NCBI RefSeq assembly: GCF_014137945.1
Contig: NZ_JACGWX010000001.1
Location: 831,372-895,371 of the forward strand
Source of the DNA: Microcella alkalica
GTDB lineage: Bacteria; Actinomycetota; Actinomycetes; Actinomycetales; Microbacteriaceae
Length of the DNA: 64,000 bases
Direction of reading: 5' to 3'
Translations under genes and position numbers: made by a program
In this document: in pieces, positions 9,668 through 19,100 of the stretch
Layout: the number at the start of each line of letters is the position of its first letter
Position numbering within the stretch: position 1 is the stretch's first letter
Notes under the pieces: model-generated
Seen by the model: only the letters and a program-made list of their open reading frames with translations
Databases searched by the model: none
Told to the model about the DNA's origin: nothing

Positions 9668-9764
9668 CGTCACCGCCACCTGCCGGAACGCCCCCCGACG
9701 CTCCGAGAACCCGGCGAGAACACTGCTGAGCAGCCGGTCGCGACGACCGATCGGGCGGGTACGA

Positions 9765-9806
9765 CGACGGCGCGGGCATCCATGCTGATGGATGCCCGCG
9801 CCGTCG
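9765..9806 (-). terminator. Long perfect hairpin downstream of erpA
   Basis: Perfect 19-bp stem (9765-9783 with 9788-9806) closed by a GCTG tetraloop, 55 nt beyond the erpA stop and upstream of the ctaC promoter. It probably ends the erpA transcript and insulates ctaC. There is no U-tract on either strand. Confidence 0.7.
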
Positions 9807-9860
9807 ATCACGCGGGTGCGGGAAGCGGGCGGCAGCCCGTCCTCCCGGCTCCTGCTCGGC

Positions 9861-10208
9861 TCAGTGGAAGCTGTCGCCGCACGCGCAGGAGCCCTGCGCC
9901 TGGGGGTTGTCGATCGTGAAGCCCTGCTTCTGGATCGTGTCCTCGAAATCGATCGAGGCCCCGGCGAGGTAGGGGACGCTCATCTTGTCGACGACGACCT
10001 CGACGCCCTCGAAGTCGCGCGTGACGTCGCCGTCGAGGAGGCGCTCGTCGAAGTAGAGCTGGTAGATCAGGCCCGAGCAGCCGCCCGGCTGCACCGCGAG
10101 CCGGAGGCGCAGATCGTCGCGGCCCTCCTGCTCGAGGAGCGACTTGACCTTGGCTGCGGCGGCATCGGTCAGGGCGACGCCGTGCGTCTCGAGAGCGGTG
10201 TCGGTCAT
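9861..10208 (-). CDS. erpA: Iron-sulfur cluster insertion protein ErpA
   Basis: A-type carrier that delivers iron-sulfur clusters to apoproteins. The 115-residue product has the HesB/IscA fold and the three ligand cysteines C44 (in PGGCSGL), C108 and C110 (GSCACG near the C-terminus). The start is ATG 10208, supported by GGGAGGA 5 nt upstream; longer in-frame extensions to 10454 run into the peptidase gene and are not family-like. A TACACT -10 box lies at 10247-10242. The M. tuberculosis homologue Rv2204c sits in the same neighbourhood near ctaC. Confidence 0.93.
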   Translation of the reverse strand: MTDTALETHGVALTDAAAAKVKSLLEQEGRDDLRLRLAVQPGGCSGLIYQLYFDERLLDGDVTRDFEGVEVVVDKMSVPYLAGASIDFEDTIQKQGFTIDNPQAQGSCACGDSFH

Positions 10209-10241
10209 GGGGTTCCTCCCGGAATCGATGGGGCTGGTGCC

Positions 10242-10247
10242 AGTGTA
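10242..10247 (-). promoter_or_regulatory. -10 box of erpA
   Basis: TACACT read on the - strand. It gives a leader of about 27 nt carrying the GGGAGGA ribosome binding site. Confidence 0.35.
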
Positions 10248-10302
10248 CGTCGCGATGCCGGGTGCCCGGCCTGCGTGAGGGTCAACCGCGAGCGCGTCGT
10301 AT

Positions 10303-11736
10303 CTATTCGCGTGCCGGGAGCTCGACCGCTCCCGCGAGGCGCGCGAGCAGCACTGCCTCGGTGAGGATCGCGCGGTGGAGCACGCCGAGGTGCAGCGATT
10401 CGTTTGGACTGTGCGCGCGGGTGTCGGGATCCTCCACCCCGGTGACGAGCACATGCGCGTCGGGGAAGCTCTCCTTCAGCTCCGCGATGAAGGGGATCGA
10501 GCCTCCCACGCCGACCATGACCGGGTCGGCGCCCCAGGCCTCGCGCATGGAGGTCAGCGCCTCGTCGACCGCCCACGCGGTCGTGTCGACGAGGAAGGGG
10601 TCGCCGAGGTCGACGGCGCCGAAGGTCAGCTGCGCGCCGAACGGCGCGTGCGCCTCCAGATGCGCCCGCACCGCGTCGAAGGCCTCCGCCGCCGACTGCC
10701 CGGGCGCGACGCGCGCGCTGATCTTCACCGACACGCTCGGCAGGAGCGTGTTGGACGCGTTCTGCACGCTCGGGGCGTCGATGCCGGTGACCGTGATCGC
10801 GGGTTGCGCCCACAGGCGGTGCAGCACCGGTCCTCGCCCGATCGGGGTGACGCCGTCGAGCAGAGCGGCCTCCTCGCGGAGCCGCTCGTCGGGGAAGTCC
10901 GGCACCTCCTGATCGTGGGAGCGGAGTCCGTCGACGGCGACCGATCCGTCGGCGTCGTGCAGCGTCGACAGGAGACGGATCGTCGCGAGCATCGCGTCGG
11001 GCGCGGCGCCGCCGAACATGCCGGAGTGGGAGGCATGGCCGAGCGTCGAGACGGTGAGGGTGAAGGCGGCGTTGCCACGGAGTCCGACCGTGAGCGACGG
11101 CGTGCGGACATCCCAGTTGTCGGAATCGGCGACGACGATGACGTCGGCGGCGAGCAGATCGCGGTGCTTCTCGAGGAGAGCGCCGAAAGAGCGCGAGCCG
11201 AACTCCTCCTCGCCCTCGATGAAGATCACGATGCCGAGCTCGGGGTCGCCGACGGACTCGACGAGAGCGCGGATGGCGGCGACGTGCGCGATGACGCCCG
11301 CCTTGTCGTCCGCGGAACCGCGGCCGTAGAGGCGATCGCCGATGGCCGTCGGCTCGAACGGAGGGGTCTCCCAGTCCTCGTCACGGCCGGGGGGCTGCAC
11401 ATCGTGGTGCGCGTAGAGCAGCACGGTGGGTCGACCCGCGCGGGGCTCGCGGCGCGCGAGCACCGCCGGCTGACCGAGCCCGCCCGACCCCGGGATCTCG
11501 ACACGGTCGACGAGGACCTCGTCGAAGACGCCGAGCTCGCGGACGAGACGGGCGACCTCGTCCGCTGAGGCCTGCACGTGGGCGGGATCGAAGCCGTCCC
11601 ACGAGACCGAGGGGATGCGGACGAGCGTCGACAGGTCTGCGATCGCCGCGGGCAGGCCGTCTCTCACGCTCCCCCGCAGCTGCTCGATCAGATCGGTCGG
11701 GGTGGCGGGCCTCGTGGGCCGTTCATGGAGCGTCAT
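10303..11736 (-). CDS. M20 family dipeptidase
   Basis: Zinc-dependent dipeptidase or carboxypeptidase of the M20 family; the 477-residue length fits the bacterial carnosinase-like subgroup. Metal-site and catalytic motifs are in order: YAHHDVQP (zinc His and catalytic Asp), GRGSADDKAG (bridging Asp), EGEEEFGS (catalytic and zinc Glu) and VADSDN. The dimerisation domain begins near TLGHASHSGMFGG, and a final His follows in AHSPNE. The exact peptide substrate cannot be predicted. ATG 11736 is the first codon after a leaderless promoter. A divergent promoter for the DUF3043 gene overlaps it. Confidence 0.92.
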   Translation of the reverse strand: MTLHERPTRPATPTDLIEQLRGSVRDGLPAAIADLSTLVRIPSVSWDGFDPAHVQASADEVARLVRELGVFDEVLVDRVEIPGSGGLGQPAVLARREPRAGRPTVLLYAHHDVQPPGRDEDWETPPFEPTAIGDRLYGRGSADDKAGVIAHVAAIRALVESVGDPELGIVIFIEGEEEFGSRSFGALLEKHRDLLAADVIVVADSDNWDVRTPSLTVGLRGNAAFTLTVSTLGHASHSGMFGGAAPDAMLATIRLLSTLHDADGSVAVDGLRSHDQEVPDFPDERLREEAALLDGVTPIGRGPVLHRLWAQPAITVTGIDAPSVQNASNTLLPSVSVKISARVAPGQSAAEAFDAVRAHLEAHAPFGAQLTFGAVDLGDPFLVDTTAWAVDEALTSMREAWGADPVMVGVGGSIPFIAELKESFPDAHVLVTGVEDPDTRAHSPNESLHLGVLHRAILTEAVLLARLAGAVELPARE

Positions 11737-11741
11737 GCCGG

Positions 11742-11748
11742 TAATCTA
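11742..11748. promoter_or_regulatory. Overlapping divergent -10 boxes (M20 peptidase / DUF3043)
   Basis: On the - strand TAGATT (11748 to 11743) is followed by 6 nt and the peptidase ATG, a leaderless arrangement. On the + strand TAATCT (11742-11747) lies 31 nt upstream of the DUF3043 GTG. The two promoters occupy almost the same bases, so they may exclude each other. Confidence 0.45.
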
Positions 11749-11778
11749 GTGGCGACTCCACCGGAAGGATGTGCCGCC

Positions 11779-12366
11779 GTGGCCCCCCGAGACAACGCTG
11801 ACTCCGCCGCGCGGACGAGCGCGACCGCCGCTTCGAGCGAGGAGGCCGCCGTGATCGCCGGCAAGGGTCGTCCGACGCCGACGCGCAAGGAGCGCGAGGC
11901 CGCGCGCAAGCGCCCCCTCGTCTCCAACGACCGCAAGGAGGCCGCGAAGGCCGCCCGCGCGAGGATGAACGAGGCGCGCGACCGCGCCCGCATCGGCATG
12001 GCCAACGGAGAGGAGCGCTACCTCCCCACGCGCGACCGGGGCCCGCAGAAGCGGTTCGTGCGCGACTACGTCGACGCGCGCTGGGGCGTCGGCGAGTTCA
12101 TGATCCCGGTGATGTTCGTCGTCATCATCCTGAGCTTCGTGCCGACGCTCGACGTGTACGCGATCCTCGCGCTGTGGGCGTTCTTCCTCATCGCCATCAT
12201 GGATGCGACGATCCTCGGCTTCCTCGTCAAGCGGCGCCTCGCCGAGAAGTTCGGCACCGAACGCGTCGAGAAGGGCGTCAAGTGGTACGCGGCGATGCGA
12301 TCGCTGCAGCTGCGCGCTCTGCGCCTGCCGAAGCCGCAGGTGCGTCGCGGGCAGTTCCCCGCCTGA
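11779..12366 (+). CDS. DUF3043 membrane protein
   Basis: A 195-residue actinobacterial protein of unknown function. It has a charged, Ala/Lys/Arg-rich N-terminal half (about 1-110) with the conserved GKGRPTPTRKEREAARK segment, then two hydrophobic helices (about 113-132 and 135-158) and a basic C-terminal tail. GTG 11779 is chosen because GGAAGGA lies at 11762-11768 and the upstream in-frame sequence overlaps the divergent peptidase gene. The position between the peptidase and pyrD gives no functional clue. In M. tuberculosis the homologue is in the same Rv2200 region. Confidence 0.85.
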   Translation: MAPRDNADSAARTSATAASSEEAAVIAGKGRPTPTRKEREAARKRPLVSNDRKEAAKAARARMNEARDRARIGMANGEERYLPTRDRGPQKRFVRDYVDARWGVGEFMIPVMFVVIILSFVPTLDVYAILALWAFFLIAIMDATILGFLVKRRLAEKFGTERVEKGVKWYAAMRSLQLRALRLPKPQVRRGQFPA

Positions 12367-12378
12367 CCGGCGCCCGCG

Positions 12379-13428
12379 TCAGCGCGCGGCCGCGGTCGTG
12401 CGCAGCCGGGCCAGCCCTCGGGTGACCTGCCGCGCCCAGCCGGGACCTCGGTACAGGAACGCCGTGTAGCCCTGCACGAGCGTCGCGCCGGCGGCGAGTC
12501 GCTCGGCCGCGTCCTGGGCGGTGTCGATGCCGCCGACGGCGATGACGCAGTAGTCGTCCGGCACCGCGGCGCGGACGCGCCGCAGCACCTCGAGCGAGCG
12601 CTCCTTCAACGGCGCTCCGCTCAGCCCCCCCGCCCCGGCGGCCTCGACGACGGACGGGTCGGTTGCGAGACCCGCGCGCCCGATGGTCGTGTTGGTCGCG
12701 ATGATGCCGCGTAGGCCCTTCCCGACCGCGAGGCGCGCGACCGCCTCGATCGACTCGTCGTCGAGATCGGGGGCGATCTTCACGAGGACCGGCGTGGACC
12801 CCGCCTCCTCGAGCACTGCATCCAGCAGCGGGCCCAGGAGCGCCTCGTCCTGAAGGCCTCGCAGCCCAGGGGTGTTGGGCGATGAGACGTTGACGGCGAG
12901 ATAGTCGGCGACGGGCGCGAGGAGGCGAGCCGAGGCGCGGTAGTCGACCACGGCGTCCTCGACGGCGACGACGCGGCTCTTGCCGATGTTCGCCCCGATG
13001 ATCGGGCGCGGAGCGCGCGCCGCCTCGCGTCGCACGTTCTCAGCTGCGTGCGCCGCCCCGCGGTTGTTGAAGCCCATCCGGTTGATGACGGCACGGTCGG
13101 CGACGAGGCGGAAGAGGCGGGGGCGCGGGTTGCCCTCCTGCGCGATAGCGGTGACGGTGCCGATCTCGACGTGGCCGAACCCGAGAGCCCAGAGCCCGCG
13201 GATGCTCTCCGCATCCTTGTCGAACCCCGCCGCCATGCCGAACGGGGACTCGAAGCGCAGCCCCATGGCCTCGACGGCGAGGCTGGGGTCGGGCGCGGTG
13301 AACCGCCGCACGACGCGCGTGAGCCCGAGCCTCGGGATCACCCTGATGACGGAGACCGCGAGATGGTGGGCCCGCTCCGGATCCATCCGTGCGAAGACCT
13401 GCCGGAAGACGATGTCGTACGCGCCCAC
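12379..13428 (-). CDS. pyrD: Dihydroorotate dehydrogenase (quinone), class 2
   Basis: Oxidises dihydroorotate to orotate in pyrimidine synthesis, passing electrons to menaquinone at the membrane. The 349-residue protein has the N-terminal amphipathic helix region of class 2 enzymes, the FMN-barrel motifs GMAAGFDKDA, IGTVTAIAQEGNPRPR, NRMGFNNRGA, the catalytic serine in NVSSPNTPGLR, and KIAPDLDD. It starts 2 nt after the nrdR stop and is probably cotranscribed with hisD-nrdR or nrdR alone. Confidence 0.95.
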   Translation of the reverse strand: MGAYDIVFRQVFARMDPERAHHLAVSVIRVIPRLGLTRVVRRFTAPDPSLAVEAMGLRFESPFGMAAGFDKDAESIRGLWALGFGHVEIGTVTAIAQEGNPRPRLFRLVADRAVINRMGFNNRGAAHAAENVRREAARAPRPIIGANIGKSRVVAVEDAVVDYRASARLLAPVADYLAVNVSSPNTPGLRGLQDEALLGPLLDAVLEEAGSTPVLVKIAPDLDDESIEAVARLAVGKGLRGIIATNTTIGRAGLATDPSVVEAAGAGGLSGAPLKERSLEVLRRVRAAVPDDYCVIAVGGIDTAQDAAERLAAGATLVQGYTAFLYRGPGWARQVTRGLARLRTTAAAR

Positions 13429-13430
13429 AC

Positions 13431-13898
13431 TCAGGCCTCGGTCGCGCGCTGCGCGTCCTCGATGCGCAGCTGGCGGATCGCCGACTCGAAGTCGTCAAGA
13501 TTCTCGAACGCCTGGTAGACGCTCGCGAACCGGAGGAAGGCGACCTCGTCGAGCTGACGCAGCTCGGGCAGGATCGCCAGGCCGATGTCGTTCGCCTCGA
13601 GCTGCGAGGCGCCCGTGGCGCGCAGGTTCTCTTCCACCTTCTGAGCGAGGAGGGCGAGGTCGGTGTCGGTCACCGGTCGGCCCTGGCAGGCCTTGCGGAC
13701 GCCCGCGACGATCTTCTCGCGCGAGAACGGCTCGACGACGCCGTTGCGCTTGATGACCGAGAGGCTCGCCGTCTCGGTCGTGGAGAAGCGGCGACCGCAC
13801 TCGGGGCACTGCCGACGTCGCCGGATCGAGAGCCCGTCATCGCTCGTGCGGGAGTCGATGACGCGGCTGTCGGGGTACCGGCAGAAGGGGCAGTGCAT
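13431..13898 (-). CDS. nrdR: Transcriptional repressor NrdR
   Basis: Zinc-ribbon and ATP-cone repressor of ribonucleotide reductase genes. The 155-residue protein has zinc cysteines C3, C6, C31 and C34, then the ATP-cone domain ([20 protein letters not shown]). The length is the family norm. The ATG follows a TAGGCT box by 8 nt, and that box overlaps the hisD stop codon, so nrdR may have its own leaderless promoter besides any read-through from hisD. The nrd genes it would control are not in this window. Confidence 0.95.
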   Translation of the reverse strand: MHCPFCRYPDSRVIDSRTSDDGLSIRRRRQCPECGRRFSTTETASLSVIKRNGVVEPFSREKIVAGVRKACQGRPVTDTDLALLAQKVEENLRATGASQLEANDIGLAILPELRQLDEVAFLRFASVYQAFENLDDFESAIRQLRIEDAQRATEA

Positions 13899-13906
13899 GG
13901 TGACTG

Positions 13907-13912
13907 AGCCTA
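13907..13912 (-). promoter_or_regulatory. -10 box of nrdR (leaderless), overlapping the hisD stop
   Basis: TAGGCT on the - strand (13912 to 13907), 8 nt before the nrdR ATG. It includes the TAG of hisD. Confidence 0.4.
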
Positions 13913-15226
13913 GTCGTCGGCGGCGCGGAAGCGCGCGCGGACGGCCTCTCCGTGCGCGGGGAGCTGCTCGGCGTCGCTGAGGACGACGACGCGATCGGCG
14001 ACCTCGCGCAGGGCGGCGCGGTCGTACTCGACGATCTGCTGCGGGCGCAGGAAGCTGTACGCCCCGAGACCCGAGGCGAAGCGCGCCTGCCCGCCGGTGG
14101 GCAGCACGTGGTTGGAGCCGGCGATGTAGTCGCCGAGGCTCACGGGGGTGTGGTCTCCGACGAAGATCGCGCCGGCGCTCGTGAGGCTCGGCACGAGGTC
14201 GTGCGGGTCACGCACCTGGACCTCGAGGTGCTCGGGGGCGTAGGCGTTGCTGAAGCGGGCCGCGTCGGCGAGATTGTCGACGAGCACGAGCGCGGACTGC
14301 GGGCCGGCGAGAGCGACCTCGATGCGCTCGCGGTGCCGGGTCGCCGCGATCGCGGCCGGGAGGGCCGCCTCGACGGCGGCGGCGAGCTCGGGCGAGTCGG
14401 TGACCAGCACGGCACCGGCGAGCTCGTCGTGCTCGGCCTGGCTGACGAGGTCGGCGACGATGAGCTCGGGCGATGCCGAGTCATCGGCGATCACGAGGAT
14501 CTCCGTCGGCCCGGCCTCGGAGTCGATGCCGACGACGCCCTTCACCGCACGCTTCGCCGTGGCGACGAACAGGTTGCCAGGGCCGGTGATGACCTGCACC
14601 GGCTCTAGCCCGAGCTCTGCGACCCCGTACGCGAGAGCGCCGATCGCGCCGGCGCCGCCCATCGCGTAGACCTCGTCGACCCCGAGCAGGTGGGCGGCGC
14701 CGAGGATCGTCGGGTGCACGCTGCCGCCGAACTCGGCCTGCGCGGGACTCGCGAGCGCGATCGACGGCACGCCGGCGACCTGAGCGGCGACGACGTTCAT
14801 GACGACGCTCGACGGGTAGACGGCCTTCCCCCCAGGCACGTAGAGCCCGACGCGATCGACCGGCTGCCAGCGCTGCACGATGCGGGCGCCCGGAGCGATC
14901 TCGGTCGAGATCGTCGGCGGCACCTGCGCGGCCGTTCCGCGGCGGACGCGGTCGATCGCCTCGACGAGGGCCTCGCGCACCGCCGGCTCGAGTGCGACCT
15001 CGGCCTCGCGCAGCGCGTCGAGCGGCACGCGGACGTGCGGGGGTCGGACGCGATCGAAGCGCTCGGCCTGATCGAGGAGGGCGGCGGCGCCGCGGGCGCG
15101 GACATCCGCGATCAGGGCGGCGACGGCGTCGACGGAGGAGCCGACGTCGCTCGCCGAGCGCGGGACGACAGCGAGGAGCTCGGCCGTCGACAGGACGCGG
15201 CCGCGGAGATCAAGGGTCTGGATCAT
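13910..15226 (-). CDS. hisD: Histidinol dehydrogenase
   Basis: Performs the last two oxidations of histidine synthesis (L-histidinol to L-histidine, NAD-dependent, zinc). The 438-residue protein carries the family landmarks [43 protein letters not shown] (metal and substrate region), [10 protein letters not shown] with the catalytic histidine, and the [12 protein letters not shown] motif near the C-terminus. The ATG lies 9 nt after TAGGCT. The other his genes are not visible here. Confidence 0.96.
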   Translation of the reverse strand: MIQTLDLRGRVLSTAELLAVVPRSASDVGSSVDAVAALIADVRARGAAALLDQAERFDRVRPPHVRVPLDALREAEVALEPAVREALVEAIDRVRRGTAAQVPPTISTEIAPGARIVQRWQPVDRVGLYVPGGKAVYPSSVVMNVVAAQVAGVPSIALASPAQAEFGGSVHPTILGAAHLLGVDEVYAMGGAGAIGALAYGVAELGLEPVQVITGPGNLFVATAKRAVKGVVGIDSEAGPTEILVIADDSASPELIVADLVSQAEHDELAGAVLVTDSPELAAAVEAALPAAIAATRHRERIEVALAGPQSALVLVDNLADAARFSNAYAPEHLEVQVRDPHDLVPSLTSAGAIFVGDHTPVSLGDYIAGSNHVLPTGGQARFASGLGAYSFLRPQQIVEYDRAALREVADRVVVLSDAEQLPAHGEAVRARFRAADD

Positions 15227-15235
15227 GGCGCGATC

Positions 15236-15241
15236 AGCCTA
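15236..15241 (-). promoter_or_regulatory. -10 box of hisD (near-leaderless)
   Basis: TAGGCT on the - strand (15241 to 15236) followed by 9 nt and ATG 15226. The leader would be at most 2-3 nt. Confidence 0.45.
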
Positions 15242-15294
15242 ATCGCGGCCAGCCTCGGGAATACCCGGTGCGCGCGGGTGTTGGATCGAGCGTG

Positions 15295-15795
15295 ATGACC
15301 ACGACAGCCGACGCCACCGGATTCGACGCCTTCGCGCAGGCGTTCCGCCGCCACGCCGCGGGCGTCGCGGTCATCACGGCTCGCACGGCGGCCGGCGCCC
15401 CTGTAGGGTTCACGGCGACCTCGCTCGCGTCGCTCGCCGCGGCTCCACCGCTCGCGACCTTCAACATGGCGCGCACGGCGAGCAGTTGGCCGGCGATCGC
15501 CGAGACCGATCACGTCGCCATCCACATGCTCGGTCTCGACGACTTCGCGGTCGCGCAGATCATGGCGGGCGACCACGACCGCCGCTTCGTCGGGGACCAC
15601 TGGGAGCCGGGGCCGCACGGCCTGCCGATCCTGAAGGGCGTCACGGCGTGGATGGTGGGGCGCATAGTCGCGCGCACGCACGTGGCGGAGAACGCGATGG
15701 TCGCGGTGCAGATCGAGGAGGGCGCCCTCGGCGAGCCGGACGAGCCGCTGCTATACCACGAACGCCGCTACCGCGCGCTCGGCGCCGAGCTCTAG
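15295..15795 (+). CDS. Flavin reductase family protein (FMN-binding split barrel)
   Basis: A 166-residue protein of the flavin reductase-like family: it binds FMN and may reduce flavins with NAD(P)H for a monooxygenase partner. Visible features are the N-terminal FRRHAAGVAVITA strand, GFTATSLASLAAAPPL (flavin phosphate loop), the ILKGVTAWMVGRI core strand and the YHERRYRAL C-terminus. The start is ATG 15295 (GTG 15292 is directly before it). No monooxygenase gene is adjacent, so the partner is unknown. Confidence 0.85.
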   Translation: MTTTADATGFDAFAQAFRRHAAGVAVITARTAAGAPVGFTATSLASLAAAPPLATFNMARTASSWPAIAETDHVAIHMLGLDDFAVAQIMAGDHDRRFVGDHWEPGPHGLPILKGVTAWMVGRIVARTHVAENAMVAVQIEEGALGEPDEPLLYHERRYRALGAEL

Positions 15796-15829
15796 CGCAT
15801 CCGCCCTACCCGCCGATCCCGATCCCGCA

Positions 15830-16045
15830 CTAGTCGCGGTCGGTTCCGATCGCCCCGTCGATGTTCGACTTGACGTCCTCGATCTGGTCGGAGAACTTCC
15901 CGCCGGTGACCTTGTCAGCGGCCTCCGCCACGGCCTCGAGCACCTTGTCGCTGATGTCCTCGGCCTGCTCGCTGTCGAGCATGCCCTTGACCTGGTCGCT
16001 CTCGAGGAACTCCTTGGCCTTGCTCGTGATGTCGTCGATGCCCAT
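15830..16045 (-). CDS. Small MT0933/Rv0909-like antitoxin-family protein
   Basis: A 71-residue acidic helical protein that resembles the MT0933 antitoxin family by its KAKEFLESDQ start, the repeated Asp/Lys-rich heptads and the KVTGGKFSDQIEDVKSNID segment. A strong ribosome binding site (AGGGAGG, 5 nt spacing) precedes ATG 16045. No toxin-like gene is adjacent (convergent flavin reductase on one side, dnaE end on the other), so an actual toxin-antitoxin role is only inferred from the family name. It could equally be a small stress-related protein. Confidence 0.65.
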   Translation of the reverse strand: MGIDDITSKAKEFLESDQVKGMLDSEQAEDISDKVLEAVAEAADKVTGGKFSDQIEDVKSNIDGAIGTDRD

Positions 16046-16155
16046 GACGGCCTCCCTCTCGCGCCGCTGGCGCGGTCGTGCGCGCCGGTGAGCGCGTCGC
16101 GTCGATTCTGCTCGCCCGGGCGATACCGCGGACGATCTCCCAGCGGATGCCCGGC

Positions 16156-19100
16156 TCAGGTCAGCGCGCGAGGACCGAGCAGGCTCTTCACCTCGCCGAA
16201 GAAGCCCGCTGTGGGCTCGATGCGATGCGGCAGCTCGAACACGCGAGCGGCCTCGTCGCGGACGAGTCGGAGCCGGACCTCGGTCGAGCCGCGGTGACGA
16301 CGCAGGACCGCCTCGAGCTCGGTCACGACATCGACCGTCGCGCGCTGCTCGCGCACCGAGAGCACGAGCGGACCGGTGTCTGTCGCGACTCCGAAGTCGG
16401 GCATCTGCAGGGTCATGGCCTGGAGGGTGATGCCGTCGTCCCGGTGATTGACCCGGCCCCGCAGGACGACGATCGAGTCGGCCTGCAGCCGAGGGCCGAA
16501 TTCCTGATAGGTCTTCCCTAGGAACATGACGGTCAGCTCGCCGCCGAAGTCCTCGATCGTGACCATGCCGTAGGGGTTGCCCGAGTTGCGCGCGACGCGG
16601 TGCTGGACGCTCGTGATGAGGCCCGCGACCGTGACCTGCTCTCCGTCGTCGGGAGGGTTGTCGTTGAGCTCGGCGATCGGCGCTCCCGCATGCTTGGCGA
16701 GGGCGATCTCCAGACCGGCGAGCGGATGATCGCTGACGTAGAGGCCGAGCATCTCGCGCTCGAATGCGAGCTTGTCCTTCTTGGCCCACTCCGGACGATC
16801 CGGCACCTGCGCCGACTCGCCCAGCTCGTCAAAGAGGCTGTCGAAGTCGAATCCGAAGTCGCCGTTGTCCTCGGCGCGCTTCTCCTTCACCGCCGACTCC
16901 ACCGCGCCCTCGTGGATCTCCATTAGCGCACGCCGCGTCGCGCCGAGCGAGTCGAAGGCACCGGCCTTGATGAGCGACTCGATCGCGCGCTTGTTGGCGA
17001 CCGGCGTCGGCACCTTCTTCAGGAAGTCGTGGAACCCGGTGAAGCGGCCCTTCACCTCGCGCGCCCCCTTGATGCCCTCGACGACGTTCGTGCCGACGTT
17101 GCGCACGGCGCCGAGCCCGAACCGGATGTCATCGCCCACGGCGGCGAAGAAGCCGATCGACTCGTTGACATCGGGCGGCAGAACCGTGATGCCCATGCGG
17201 CGGCACTCATTGAGGTACACCGCCATCTTGTCCTTCGAGTCGCCGACGCTCGTCAGCAGAGCGGCCATGTACTCGGCCGGGTAGTGCGCCTTGAGGTACG
17301 CCGTCCAGTACGACACGACGCCGTAGGCGGCCGAGTGGGCCTTGTTGAAGGCGTAGTCGGAGAACGGAAGCAGGATGTCCCAGAGCGTCTTCACCGCCGC
17401 GGCCGAATAGCCGTTGGCCTGCATGCCGGCGCTGAAGTTCTCGAACTGCTTGTCGAGCTCGCTCTTCTTCTTCTTGCCCATCGCGCGCCGCAGCAGGTCG
17501 GCCTGCGCGAGCGTGTACCCCGCGAGCTTCTGCGCGATCGCCATGACCTGCTCCTGATAGACGATCAGGCCGTAGGTCGTGCCGAGCACCTCTTCGAGCG
17601 GTTCGGCGAGCTCGGGGTGGATGGGCGTGATCGGCTGCCGCTTGTTCTTGCGCAGCGCGTAGTTCGTGTGCGATTCCGCGCCCATGGGGCCGGGCCGGTA
17701 GAGGGCGAGGACGGCGGAGATGTCCTCGAAGTTGTCGGGCTTCATCATGCGCAGCAGCGAGCGCATGGGGCCGCCGTCGAGCTGGAAGACGCCCAGGGTG
17801 TCGCCGCGCGCCATGAGCTCGTACGCGGCCGGGTCGTCGAGCGTCAGGTCCTCGAGCACGAGCTCTGTGCCGCGGTTGGCGCGGATGTTGTCGAGCGCGT
17901 CGTCGATGATCGTGAGGTTGCGCAGCCCCAGGAAGTCCATCTTGATGAGGCCGAGCGATTCGCACGCGGGGTAGTCGAACTGCGTGACGATCTGTCCGTC
18001 CTGCTCCCGCTTCATGATCGGGATGATGTCGATGAGCGGCTCGCTCGACATGATGACGCCGGCGGCGTGGACGCCCCACTGCCGCTTCAGATTCTCGAGG
18101 CCGAGAGCGGTGTCGAACACGCGCCGGGCATCCGGATCGAACTCGATGACCGCGCGGAAATCGCCGGCCTCCTTGTGACGGGGATGCGCGGGGTCCAGGA
18201 TGCCCGACAGCGGCATGTCCTTCCCCATGATCGCCGGGGGCATCGCCTTCGTGAGCTTCTCGCCCATCCCGAAGGGGAAGCCGAGGACCCGCGAGCTGTC
18301 CTTGAGCGCCTGCTTGGCCTTGATCGTTCCGTAGGTGACGATCTGCGCGACGCGCTCATCGCCGTACTTCTCGGTGACGTAGCGGATGACCTCGCCGCGG
18401 CGCCGGTCGTCGAAGTCGACGTCGAAGTCGGGCATCGAGACGCGGTCGGGGTTGAGGAAGCGCTCGAAGAGAAGGCCGTGCTCGATCGGGTCGAGGTCGG
18501 TGATGCGCATCGCGTAGGCGGCCATGGAGCCCGCGCCCGATCCGCGGCCCGGGCCGACGCGGATGCCGTTGCGCTTGGACCAGTTGATGAAGTCGGCGAC
18601 GACGAGGAAGTAGCCCGAGAAGCCCATCTGCGTGATGACGCCGATCTCGTACTCGGCCCGCGCGCGCACGTCGGCCGAGATGCCGCCCGGGTAGCGCTGC
18701 TCGAGGCCCTTCTCGACCTCCGTGATGAACCAGCTGTTCTCGGTCTCGCCCTCGGGCACCGGGAAGCGCGGCATGTAGTTGGCGCTCGTGTCGAAGGCGA
18801 CGTCGACGCGCTCGGCGATGAGGAGGGTCGAGTCGCAGGCCTCGGGGTGATCGCGGAACAGGTCGCGCATCTGCGCAGGGGTCTTGAGGTAGAACTCGTC
18901 GGCGTCGAACTTGAAGCGGTTCGGGTCGTCGAGGGTCGAGCCCGACTGCACGCACAGCAGCGCGGCATGCGAGCTCGCGTCGCCCGCGTGCGTGTAGTGG
19001 AGGTCGTTGGTGGCGACGAGCGGCAGCCCGAGGTCTTTCGCGAGTCGGATGAGGTCGCTCATGATGCGGCGCTCGATGCCCAGACCGTGGTCCATGATCT

